Shown: piece by piece, positions 51,601 through 62,403 of the stretch
How positions within the stretch are numbered: the stretch's first letter is position 1
Layout: each line of letters opens with the position of its first letter
From: Theobroma cacao
Lineage: Eukaryota; Streptophyta; Magnoliopsida; Malvales; Malvaceae
Reading direction: 5' to 3'
Assembly (NCBI RefSeq): GCF_000208745.1
Contig: NC_030857.1
Coordinates: 2,011,664-2,075,663, forward strand
Length of the DNA stretch: 64,000 bases
Position numbers and translations under genes: made by a program
The notes under the pieces: model-generated
Database searches by the model: none
Told to the model about the DNA's origin: nothing
What the model saw: the letters and a program-made list of their open reading frames with translations, nothing else

Positions 51601-54574
51601 AACTCAAGTCCAGCGCCTTGATGTAAGTAGATTCTATAGGTGTTTCTTTGTAGTTGCTCCCATTGGGGGTGAGGCTTCTTATTAGGTATTGGAGTATCTT
51701 TGAAAAATGCTTTTCCTGGTTTCTTGGGCTTCTTTTTTTTCTTCTTTTTCCCCTGCATTTTGGTTATCTACTTCTCACTGATTGCTGTTCATGTAGGCCT
51801 TGGATCGTTTTAGGAAACAGGAAGTTGATTTTTTAATTGCCACTGATGTGGCTGCTCGAGTAAGTAGATATTCTAAAACCCATCCCCAATGTCCTCAAAA
51901 GTTTGTGACTTCCATGTGCCTTTGTGTGATAGATCTTGGCCATTGTAAATGGTCAACTCCTTAGTCTTGCATAATTACATGCCTATATCCCAATACCTCC
52001 AATACTTTCAGCACTTCTAGCTGTATTATCTCCTGACACTTTGTTCTGAATGGTTGTAATTGTAGGGACTTGATATAATTGGTGTTGAGACAGTTATTAA
52101 TTATGCTTGTCCTCGAGATATTACAAGGTAGAATCCACACTCTTATAAGCATGTATTACCAGCATGCACTATCTTTCTCTTATCAACAAATTCTTTGGAA
52201 CTTCTCTTCGATGTGCAAGATGCTCAATTTGCAACCGGATGGCTCTGTTATTTTTTTTTCTTTATGCAGCTATGTTCACCGTGTTGGTCGGACAGCAAGA
52301 GCAGGTAGAGAAGGATATGCTGTTACATTTGTGACTGACAATGATCGATCTCTATTGAAAGCCATTGTGAGTCATATTCTTCCCGGTCTGTAATGGGCCT
52401 GTTTTAACTTTTATTTGCTGCTTCTTTGGATCCTAGACATGGAGCATTTATTGTCTGCTTCATGAAAGTTTTGGTATGAGAAGTGATTATGCATGTTATT
52501 AGTGCTGGTTCTTGTGGTGGTAAAGAATTATGATGTCCTGAATAAAAAGATTACTTATGATTATGAAACTTCAAATTTAAAAGATGCTTTAAGGCCAAAA
52601 TATCTTGCTTTGACTGCAATACTTTCTTAAAGTTCGATTGCATCAACAAATCTAAAACAGTTCCCCCTATTGGAAAAAGTAGCTGAAACATTTCCTATCA
52701 GAAATTTGAAATTTCTCTTGCTTGTAACTCTATATTGGGTGTTTAAATTTGATAGGCAAAGAGAGTAGGTTCAAAGTTGAAGAGTCGGATTGTTGCAGAG
52801 CAGTCTATTGCTAAGTGGTCTCAGAAAATTGAGGAGAAGGAAGACAAAGTGGCTGAAGTTATTGAAGAGGAGAGGTCTGGTTTTGTTTCATTTTCAAAGT
52901 TATTTCTGTTGTTTTCTTTGTACTGCTATGATAGATTCTGATTATCTGCAGGGCAGAGCGAGCCCTAAGAAAAGCTGAAATGGAAGCAACAAAGGTATTT
53001 GATCTGCACTGATTCAAGCTATTTTTACTTAGATGTCTCAGAAAATATAGCCCTACATTTCTACTGATTCCACACTTCTATGTTATTATTTGTCAGTTTA
53101 TATGTTTAGTTTTTCAATGGCTGGCTGGTATCAGAGCCTATTGTTTTCTCATGTTCAACTTCACTGTTTAGTATATGTAATCTAATGTGCTTCCATGACA
53201 CAAGGCTGAAAATATGATCGCACATAAGGACGAAATTTATGCACGACCTAAAAGAACCTGGTTTATGACTGAAAAGGAGAAAAAGCTTGTAGCAAAGGCA
53301 GCAAAGGTAAGCAATCTTTGATTTGAGTTTTGATTTGCACGTATTGCTGTCACTAGTCCATAAGTTGGCATACACAAGTTGTATTTAATAGAATTGCATG
53401 TTTAGCTATTGTGATATGACAGAATTTTGTTGATGACATGGCATTATATCATTTGACAGGCATCTGTAGAAACAGAAAAAGGTTCTGCAAATGCTGTCAT
53501 CAGCGCCCAACAGGCTGAGGACCTTAAGATGAAGGAAAAAAGGAAGCGAGAGCGCGAGGTTGTACAGTTTTCTCATTTCAAACTTGCTTTTATAACTTTT
53601 GCATGGTGCACGCTGCTAACATCTGTTGAACAGAAAAATTTACCTAGGAAGAAACGTCGAAAACTGGAAGCAGCCAGAGAAATGTTGGAGGATCAAAGTG
53701 AAATGAATGAATCAGAAGTATGCATCTCTTCCTTTATTGGAAATCAAATCCATTTTTAGGCTGTATAAAGTATATGCTTTTAAATATGCACTTCATCTAG
53801 GTTTCTCTTTTCCTTCTTGGCTCGCAAAATTGAGTGCTGTCCCAAGTTTCTTGCTCAACTTTGAAACATGTTTTACTGTTCAATTATCTGTTTTCTGATT
53901 TTTGTGTTATGGCTACCAAATTTTTTTTTTTTTTACTTCATTGTGCTACCATGTGATACTCATATATGAGAACTGCAGGGTAGTGGAAAAAATAAGAAAG
54001 AGAAGGAAGGGATATCGTTGGTTGACTTGGCTTACAGGCGAGCAAAGGCAGTAAAAGCTGTAAAGAAGGCTGTAGATTCTGGCAAAATTGTGAAGAAATC
54101 CAACAAGAAATCGAAGCATGCTAACCAAAGAACTCAATCAAGGACAGAAGAGATGCGGGAGCTATTCCAAAATGACATGAGTGAGAAAAGGCAGAAAAGT
54201 ACTAGTGGTGCAGGAAGGAAAAAGTCCAAGAGTTCATTTAAGAGCAAATCACGGTATGAAACATGATATACTTCTCTTATCATTTTTCGGACTTGTTTTT
54301 CTGAAGATCTATATGAACTTTTTTCTGCATTGAAATCAAGTGGGAGATCTCAGTTGGGGTCTTACACTACTAGTGGTCATTTATCAAATCTGCTGAAGTA
54401 CCTTCTGCAATTTACCGAATGGCAGTTTAGTCTTAGTATTATTGTAAACCTTTTCCTTGTATTTTATTGTTTGCTTGTTTATTGCTGATATCAGTTCTAC
54501 ATTTCAAAATGCTAGAATATTGTTTCTCACTAATGGGAGTATTTTATTTCTTTTCCAGTTACAAGCGCAGGTAG
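48619..54574 (+). CDS. RH28: DEAD-box ATP-dependent RNA helicase, RH28 / Drs1 type
   Basis: Nineteen exons in agreeing phases (48619-48918, 49006-49185, 49270-49338, 49436-49542, 49838-49916, 50297-50470, 50820-50968, 51061-51156, 51520-51622, 51797-51859, 52066-52127, 52270-52366, 52756-52874, 52952-52994, 53205-53306, 53460-53558, 53634-53717, 53979-54253, 54559-54574) give 738 residues. Order: an acidic N-terminus, then the helicase core with Q motif (GYTKPTPIQ, about 152-160), motif I (AVTGSGKT), Ia (TPARELAVQ), Ib (TPGRM), II (DEAD, about 286-289), III (SAT), V (ATDVAARGLD) and VI ([10 protein letters not shown]). A lysine-rich coiled C-terminus follows, with [18 protein letters not shown]. 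The yeast relative Drs1 is nucleolar and needed for 60S subunit assembly; the same role is inferred. The first ATG in frame with the conserved acidic start is 48619. Confidence 0.95.
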
Positions 54575-55674
54575 CACAAGCACGACTACCTACTGGGTAC
54601 CAAATTTTGCAGCTCTCTATGCTGGTGGGAGCAGCCTATGGGTCATATGGTCCAGTCAGTAGACACTGCCAGAAGTGACTACAATGATCAGGATCTGCAC
54701 CGATAAGGAGGGAGAAGGATGATGTCTGTGTTGTACACTGTCATTATAGAATTAGTTTTCAAATACTGCAAGGTATTCATTGTAAAATGTAAATGTTTTT
54801 GAAAATGCGTTTATTTTCATAGAACCAAACGGACGATTACATCTGCAATGAAAGTCAATTTTGTTCAAATAGGTATTGAAGTCGTCCCATCAGCCTTCAT
54901 GGGAAAGGATGTTTTGCAATAGCCCAACATATTCCAGTCTAAACCAAAAATGATTTTACAATAAGAATTGAAAGACAAAACATCTTGTAACTTGAAAAGA
55001 GGATCGATGCATGCTATGTGGACGAACATAAAAGAAACCAAAAAGATAAATGTAACGGAGATTTAGTTCATTACTCTATAATTTTGTTTTCTTTTGCCCT
55101 TTTCCCTATAGTTTCTGCTAAAACCATAGCCGTTTGTTTCTTTGTTTTAGCAGTATTCACTGCTTTAGGATAAATAAATAAACGCATCCAAAGAGCAGGG
55201 AACAATTGACAAACTGAAACGTGACAATATGAAGGACGGTATACACCAATTTCAAGCAGTCAAATATGTGATAATCTGTCATGTTAACAACCAAAATTGT
55301 TTGCCAAAAGAAGAATAAAGAATGGTAGAAGAGCTCAGTTTCTTTAAATTTCTTTGACATATATGGAAAATAAGTTACAACTACATGTACCAAGCATTCT
55401 ATGGTTGCAATGGCCTTCTATGGAACACAAAAAGGAAAACAAGAAAATAAGCAAAAACTAAAACAATTAAACCTAATTTTTCCCTCCCTTCGGCAATCAA
55501 TCTCATGAATCATGTTACATTCATAATTCCCCTGTTTTATTCAGCTCAAACTCCCCTCCCACGAAAGCCAATGGGCTCTTGATTTTCCAGGTATCTTTGG
55601 CAATGCAAGCATCAATTAGCTTGGACTTATGAAATGATCCCAAGAGAGGAAGGAGCAACATAAATATGAACTTA
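54575..55674. other. Convergent 3' region between the helicase and TFIIS-domain genes
   Basis: The two genes converge here. The stretch holds their 3' UTRs and a short spacer; no coding region is seen. Confidence 0.7.
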
Positions 55675-58600
55675 CTATTTCCATGGAAATTGGTGGTGTC
55701 TGTAATTAAACTGGTATGGCTCCCACCCACTGTCTGGTTCCTTCCTTTTTGCACCAACTGCAGAACTCGAGGAGGGTTGTGAGTTTGCCCTTAAATGCTC
55801 TTCCATTGACCTGCTTTGACCAGGCATGAAAGACTGCCTTACGCCCGTGGAATCTCTATTTCCTCCCTCAATTGCCAAACCAGTGTTCAGATCAAAATTA
55901 GGCCGTGAGGACCCTGAACCATTTAAACCAACAGGGGCATTGCTCATGCTCATAATGAACTGTGGTTGAGAGTAAGGTGGAGGAACAGCTGATGTAGAAC
56001 CCATAATTTGAGGCACAATAGGTGCTCTTGAATCGACCATATAGGGGATTGAGCCACTAGCCCCATAAATGGCAGGAGAGAAGGACACTGTTGGTGGCAT
56101 AGTCAGTCCATTATAACTAAAAGCAGGAGAATGTGTATACGACACAGTGGGACCCAACCCCATAAAACCTCCAGTTCTTGTGATGCTTGCATCAGTTGCA
56201 GGCTCGAGAGCCTTGCCATTTGGTAAGGATACAACCTGAGGAACAAATTCCTTCCTATTGACTTCCACTCTAGTACCCATTATAGAAATAACAGGATCAT
56301 TTGGTTTAGGCCCTCCATATGCATTTACATTTCGGGAAGATATACCATTGTAAGGCCCTAATTCTGAAGCATCATTGTGACTATATGGTCTGTCATTCAA
56401 ATCGATGTTCCTCAGAGAAGGCTGCATCGATGATGATGAAGAGGCAGGTGATGGGCTACGATGCCCATTCCTGTTGTAAAAGAGTCGTCCCTCTAATCTT
56501 GTATCTAATGCTGGAGCATCACCATCATCACTCATACGATTTAAATCCAGCTTGAGTCTCTCAGATTTTCTTGGACTCACATCCAGTGAAGATTCTGCAG
56601 AGTGGAGGCCTGATGAGGCTGTAACCTGTTTCCCTGACATAAGTTCGGCACCTTTTTCATCACCAGCCTCGGCAACATTAAGATCAAAATCAAGGCAATC
56701 CAGCCTTTGTTTTGAGCCACTGCTTGTTCCCCCAATGGATAAAGTCTTATCAACATCAGAGTTTCGGCGAGGAGATGCTGGGCGAAAAGCACTTGTGGCA
56801 GCAGACCCTTTCCACCCAAGTTCCCCCTTGAACTGTAGAGGAGCTGCAGGTAAGCCAGGAGCTGCTGCCGCCCTTGAAGCAGAAACCACTGAAATGGGGG
56901 TGGAGATAGAATTTGCTGCACGTTCCACATCATCAGAACAAACTTCTTGGTTCAGATCAAAATCACATAGGCTTTTCTCTGTGTTAGGTTCAGGTTCTTG
57001 AGCCACAGTCACCTGAGAGGACTCTAAATCATGCAAGTCATTTTCTGGTTCATTGTCTGGATTATCTGGATTAATTATGTGCCCCTCCCCCTCAGTACAT
57101 GCTTCAGCAGACTGATTGGGTCCAGTTGACACCTCTTTTGGTATGACCTCAGTGGGTAGGTCTTGTTTTCCATTTATGGAGTCTGGGGTACTGGGTTGCC
57201 TAATTCCACCTTCTGAAATCTTCTCTGAAGAGCTGCATGAAGGCTCTCTGTCATCTACCACTTCTCGTTCCACTTCTTGAGCAACTTGTCGGGCAACTTC
57301 TAGAGCATCAACTATGCCATACTCAAGCTCAATATCAGACATTCTCTTATCAATCACATCAGGACCAGGGGTAAACTTGGAACCACCCCTCAAATCTTCA
57401 ACTCTACAATTCTCCTTATTTTCATCTGTTGTTCTAATGCCTTCCATCCTGGAAAAAGTGGTCACCAGATCCTTAGGCTTTCTATATATAAATTCATTGT
57501 CAGAGGAGCTCCGCAACATGCCAGAATGAGACTCACTGTCTTGACCTGCAGTCTTGAATAGCTGTGAACCATTGCCTGAATGATTTATAACCCCCGCATC
57601 ACCCATCATCTTCTTCGTCTCAGATACAGGCGTCCTATCACCACCAAGTGCAACAGATTTTAGAACATCACTCTTATTGGCTTCAGCATCTTTTTGTGAA
57701 TTAGGTTCTTTTGTAGCCTCCTGAGCGCTTCCAACACCAGCACCAGAAGAAACCAGTACATGTTCCACAGTACTAGAGGAAGAAACTGTCATATCCAACT
57801 TCTGCTTTTCATCACTTGATAACTCATTTAAATTCTGAGCATCCAAAACCTCAACATTTTCTTGCTTTGAATCTGGTAAACTGCAGGTCTCAAGGGAAGC
57901 AGTTTCTTCCACAGTTTTTGCAGGAAGATCTTCCTTCGTGGACGAGTTTTCTTGAGCAGGATTTGAAACTAAAGAGGAGGACAGATGATTTGGAGATCTG
58001 TTTTCCATGTCCGCACAGTCTGAATATATGTGGGACTGGAGCTCATCATTAGTGGTTTCACTGTGTAACTCTTTAGAACTTTCTAATTGAACACCATCTA
58101 GGCTACTTGAAGGAAGGTTTTCATTCTTTGCAGCATCAGCTCCAGTATTTTCTTCATCAGTACTTCCCCTTGAAACAGGACCTTCTTTGGCAGAACATTC
58201 GCGCCTACTATTTTCTCCAGTAACGGTTGCACTGTCTGAAATCCCATAGTCAGAAATATGTCCACCACTACCAACACCACCATGAACATCATCAGTAACT
58301 CTACTTCTTTTCCAGTTATCAAAGAGCAATCTGGCTCCATCCTGAACTCGAGAGCTCTTGTGGCCAAGAAGATTCTTGACAGTAATCCAGATCTCAGAAG
58401 AAATAGACCTCTCATTATTTCTATGCAACTTTTCAAGTGCTCGAAGGAGTGCAGTAATTGATTCTTCCACAAAACTGTCACTTGAGTCATTACCAAATTC
58501 TTGAGCACCCTTGAGCCATCTGTCCAGATACCAGACTCCATCTAGTTGAATAAAAAGATTGAGACAATCTTTATTCTCTGTGGCAGCAATTGTGCTTGCA

Positions 58601-58749
58601 ACAGCAGCCCACTGCCTGGTTGCATCACTGATATTTTTCACAACAGAATCTTTCTCCTTCTTCATTACAGTTAGTAGCTCCTCAACTCGTGAAGGGGCTG
58701 TGAGCCCATCTTTCATCTCGGTCAGGGTAAAAAAATCTTCCAGCGTCAT
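55675..58749 (-). CDS. TFIIS N-terminal (LW) domain protein with EAR-like DLN motifs
   Basis: One uninterrupted exon encodes 1024 residues. The TFIIS N-terminal domain (about residues 18-150: SRVEELLTVMKKEKDSVV, RQWAAVASTIAATENKDCL, a helical array ending ARLLFDNWKRSR) is the type used by elongation factors to dock to transcription machinery. The rest is long, low-complexity and acidic. It carries DLN motifs at about residues 596 (FDLN), 687 (FDLN), 733 (LDLN), 781 (IDLNDRP, a full DLNxxP EAR motif) and 953 (FDLN). EAR motifs recruit TOPLESS-type co-repressors. The C-terminus has a basic patch (GAKRKEPDSGWE). The protein resembles Arabidopsis AT4G24200 and the larger SUO proteins, but no BAH domain is present. 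A repressive role in transcription is inferred. Confidence 0.9.
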   Translation of the reverse strand: MTLEDFFTLTEMKDGLTAPSRVEELLTVMKKEKDSVVKNISDATRQWAAVASTIAATENKDCLNLFIQLDGVWYLDRWLKGAQEFGNDSSDSFVEESITALLRALEKLHRNNERSISSEIWITVKNLLGHKSSRVQDGARLLFDNWKRSRVTDDVHGGVGSGGHISDYGISDSATVTGENSRRECSAKEGPVSRGSTDEENTGADAAKNENLPSSSLDGVQLESSKELHSETTNDELQSHIYSDCADMENRSPNHLSSSLVSNPAQENSSTKEDLPAKTVEETASLETCSLPDSKQENVEVLDAQNLNELSSDEKQKLDMTVSSSSTVEHVLVSSGAGVGSAQEATKEPNSQKDAEANKSDVLKSVALGGDRTPVSETKKMMGDAGVINHSGNGSQLFKTAGQDSESHSGMLRSSSDNEFIYRKPKDLVTTFSRMEGIRTTDENKENCRVEDLRGGSKFTPGPDVIDKRMSDIELEYGIVDALEVARQVAQEVEREVVDDREPSCSSSEKISEGGIRQPSTPDSINGKQDLPTEVIPKEVSTGPNQSAEACTEGEGHIINPDNPDNEPENDLHDLESSQVTVAQEPEPNTEKSLCDFDLNQEVCSDDVERAANSISTPISVVSASRAAAAPGLPAAPLQFKGELGWKGSAATSAFRPASPRRNSDVDKTLSIGGTSSGSKQRLDCLDFDLNVAEAGDEKGAELMSGKQVTASSGLHSAESSLDVSPRKSERLKLDLNRMSDDGDAPALDTRLEGRLFYNRNGHRSPSPASSSSSMQPSLRNIDLNDRPYSHNDASELGPYNGISSRNVNAYGGPKPNDPVISIMGTRVEVNRKEFVPQVVSLPNGKALEPATDASITRTGGFMGLGPTVSYTHSPAFSYNGLTMPPTVSFSPAIYGASGSIPYMVDSRAPIVPQIMGSTSAVPPPYSQPQFIMSMSNAPVGLNGSGSSRPNFDLNTGLAIEGGNRDSTGVRQSFMPGQSRSMEEHLRANSQPSSSSAVGAKRKEPDSGWEPYQFNYRHHQFPWK

Positions 58750-60720
58750 GGTGCTTCAGATGCAAAACCACCAAACACAGAAAACTATGTAACATGCTGA
58801 GAACTTTTGTTCCATCTAGAACAGGGGTGAAGCTTCAAGACTATCTAAAAAGAGACCTGTAAAATGGAAAGACATAAATGGTTAATTCTGCTCCAGATTT
58901 CTGATACTAAGTTCTTCATCCATTATGATGCCAAAAATATGCACAAGTTACATCAAACTGAGTAGCATAGCTATGTAAAGACAGGGTTCAAGTAATATAT
59001 TAACAGCACTACATCTCTTGAAAAGAATATTTTAGTTACATAATATTGCAAACATTCTTCCATACAAGAACAGAAATATTAATTCAATATGGCAGCATTA
59101 AGTGAAAGCAGCTGTTGTCTGTAGATATCCATTAAACAGTAGCCACAGTTATTTAATTCAGCTTGCCCCTATTTTCATTACAATTGTGAAGTGTTAGACC
59201 AACTTATCGATTGATTTTAGTATCATAAAGAAAACATGCAATTATCCATATATTGACAGCCATTACCTTTCGTGCCTTTGAATGAGTGATATATAAGAGG
59301 CTGAAGAATAAAAGCTCTCACAAGATAACAAAACAGAGTACAAATTACACTCTTTTTTTGTTCCCATTTACTGCAATAAGGACAAGTTTTTGCTAAGTGA
59401 ATTTTCATGCATGCCATATAGGTAACAATAGGCACGATATCGACACCACTTGCCATGCCAGGATTGGAGGTTCCAGACTGATGGGTCAAAGAGAGGACAT
59501 TATGTCAAACAATTAGTGAAAAAAACTAGAGTGAAGGCTAGTGCCACCAAAGCACCATTAGCCAGGGCAACTGTTAGTTATTGAAACTTTCAACTAGGAG
59601 GGGTGTGAAGTTTATGGGATGGGAAAGGCTACCTTCTATCATGTAGCCAAAGCAAAGCGATCTCCAAAATGTACAAGAAAAAAAATAATCAATGGTTAAA
59701 CTCCTAATGCACTAAATTTTATCCTTATTTCTGTATCAACTCTCCTCCCCTAAAGGAAAGGTGAATAGATTGATTCACAAAAAAATATAACTGCAATTTG
59801 AAGCCTTCAACAAATTCCCACCATCCCTAGAAAATGCTCATATAAAGAACCGTAAATTCCTTTACTTCAAAAGAATAATTGATGATTATCATCATCAAAA
59901 TAAAAAGAAAATTATCTAAAACCATTGTAATATACCTTCCAAGCAAGCTGATCATGCAAACTATTATAAAATGTAAACAAAACAGATTCAACAAACAAAA
60001 ATAACGGCACTCCTCAACACCTGAAATAAAATAACATACTGAAATCTCAAGCTTTTTAAAGAATCAGAATTAACAGAAACTTATTTGATATCCAAATAAA
60101 TTGAATTTCATTCCTAAAATAGATTAAATGAACAAAGCAAAATAGCAGAAAAAAAAAAAAGAAAAAACCTACTCAGTACTCATAAGTTGTAGGCCAACGT
60201 ACCAAACACCCCGAAAGAACAATGAAATAGTTCCTCTAATTTGCTCTAAAGCGGTTAAAAGGGGAAAGAAAGAGAAATTAACATTCACAGAGAAGATCTA
60301 ACCCTAAAAATCAGAAGAAACAGCACCACAAAACCCTAACCTTTTTTATGCCCTATATTTTAAGGAGTGCTGTGAATTTAAAAGATATCGAATTTAATTA
60401 AGATTATCGCAATTAATGCAGAGATATAGCTGATTTTAATAACGCTAATATGGAAATAAAATTGAGAACCCAAAAAAGAATTTTAAAAAATGCACGAAAT
60501 CGAAATAATTACAAGCGTGACACGTACTTCACCTTCATCAAAAAAGCTTCCAAAAAAGAGAACCGAAACCCTAGCTCTGAAGCTCCGGTCCAATAGAGAG
60601 ACGACACCGCACTTCTTTCTCTCTCTAAAAAAAATTCCCACTTCTGTTTTCTGCCTCCTTTCGCTTTGAGCTTTCCCTCTCTGTGGAGATAGTGTTTTGC
60701 CCTTTTTAGGGCTTTCAAGT
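58750..60720 (-). other. 5' UTR region of the TFIIS-domain gene, with probable leader intron
   Basis: The minus strand has an acceptor (TTTTACAG) near 58858, about 108 bases before the start codon. A purine-rich leader-like segment lies at about 60710-60535, followed by a possible donor (GAA|GTACGT) near 60527. This suggests a non-coding first exon and a leader intron of about 1.7 kb, common in this kind of gene. No other gene is seen in the stretch. Confidence 0.5.
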
Positions 60721-60722
60721 TT

Positions 60723-60739
60723 GGGGGGGGGGGGGGGGG
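60723..60739. repeat. G17 homopolymer
   Basis: Seventeen consecutive G on the plus strand (C on the transcribed minus strand), followed by CT and GA microsatellites (60740-60815). It lies just upstream of the inferred leader exon of the TFIIS-domain gene. Confidence 0.95.
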
Positions 60740-60815
60740 TTCTCTCTCTTCACAAAACCCTCGCTTTTGTCCTCTGTGAAGCCTCTTTCGAACCAGAGAG
60801 AGAGAGAGAGAGCAA

Positions 60816-62403
60816 CGTTTCTTCCTCGTTTTTTTTTTTTAATTCTTTTTTGGGGTTTTGCTAGTTTTGATTTTACTTTGTCAATTTTCGGGTCGGTTTT
60901 CATTTTACTTTCCCCAGTTCAGGGGGTGGCACGTGCAGGGCGTGTGAGAGGATGAGAAACTCTATTCCGGGTCGGGTCGGTTGGTCAAACCGGTATTGAT
61001 TTATTATTTAAAAAAAGGGGGAAATATAAAAAAAGACAGGAGTCGCACCCGAAAAACAGTCAATTCGGGTATGCTTTTAAAAATGTGGGGCTTTTTTTTT
61101 ATGATGAGTTTGGGTGAAAGAGGGGAAGAGAGAGAGGGTGGACAAGGTCTAAGCCCTTGAAAAGGAGAGGAGCAGGGGCTTATCGTTTGTTGTCACCGTC
61201 AAACCGAGGTCCCCATGTTGTTTTGAGTCACGTGTCGCTTACACGTGTGATTGTTCTGCTCATAGCAGGGAAGAGGGGAATTCCCTGCTTTCGAGTCCGT
61301 GGTAAACTATATGTGGACTAGAAACTTAAAACTGGATTGCACGAAGCCCCATGTTTTGATGAAGCCCACTGATTGAAAAGTCCATCAATTTCAGGGCCCA
61401 ATCTCTTTTCATCATTGATTTTTTTCTTTCTTCTTTTTCGTATAACAAACTAGGTTATATCTTTCACTCTTTTTTTAGTCTCTATCGAAATATTCATCTC
61501 TTTTATAATTCATATAAATCGACTTTTATTCTTTTAAATTTTGATAAAATTTTTGAACTCCATGTATACAAATTATAATAAAAATTAAATATAAAATTTA
61601 GTCAAAATTGTAAACCATATTAAGTTTTCTTTTTTTTTTTACTCATTCCAAAAAAATTGAAATTCTTTACAAAATCTTTTCAAGATAAGATGTGGTAGTT
61701 TTCCATTTGATCCGATATTATGGAAAAAAGTGGCTAAAAACCATGATGCTGGGGTTGACAAGATTGCTAAAAAGGGTGGTGACGAGAGAAGGTAGAAAGG
61801 ATAAGAGCGAAAAGATTTGAGGTAATCAACGTAAAACCGTGGATTAAGACCTTTGGGTGCGGTCACACATCCCCCACTCATTAGTCCGAGTCTTGACCAT
61901 TAAAGGGTGCTTAGAATCTAATAAACAAAAGTTCTAATCAAAAACTTGTAAAAGGAAAGTAGCATATGATGGCAACTTTGACGAAGAAAGGTTTGTATTA
62001 AATTAACATTAAAGTATAATGAAAAAGGCAACATCAGCAGCCTTTTGGGTTCATGGACCACCTTGGTTCACCACTGGACCAACATACTAGGCGTAATTTT
62101 CAGGAACGTATTAATCATCGGATTTGAAAGTTTCCCCAAATCTCATGGTGCCCCTTTGTAAGGTCAAATGTCAACTTATAATTAGGATTAAAAAAAAAAG
62201 AAAAAGGTTCTGCAGATTGGACCCACTGGCTCGAACTGTTGAGCCCATTGTAAATGGCTTAAAACGCAGTCCAAGTGAGTCCACAGACCCAATAATCAAA
62301 GGCAAGCTCCTCTTGCTTTCCCTTTGGACTTTCGTGGCCCCCAAAACTAAAACTGACCCATCTAAACATCAAAAGCAAGCTTTACAGAAAACAATGAAAG
62401 GTG
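60816..62403. other. Intergenic region without recognisable gene
   Basis: Contains the distal upstream region of the TFIIS-domain gene. Only short open frames without motifs (for example minus 61881-61639 and plus 62124-62432) are present; the latter overlaps the last exon of the next gene on the other strand. Confidence 0.55.

Noticed and set aside
56552..57001. Open frame of 149 codons on the plus strand
   Set aside because: It lies entirely antisense to the long TFIIS-domain coding exon and shows no domain; it is a shadow of that gene.
58098..58541. Open frame of 147 codons on the minus strand
   Set aside because: It is an alternative frame within the TFIIS-domain exon, which carries the recognisable domain in the other frame.
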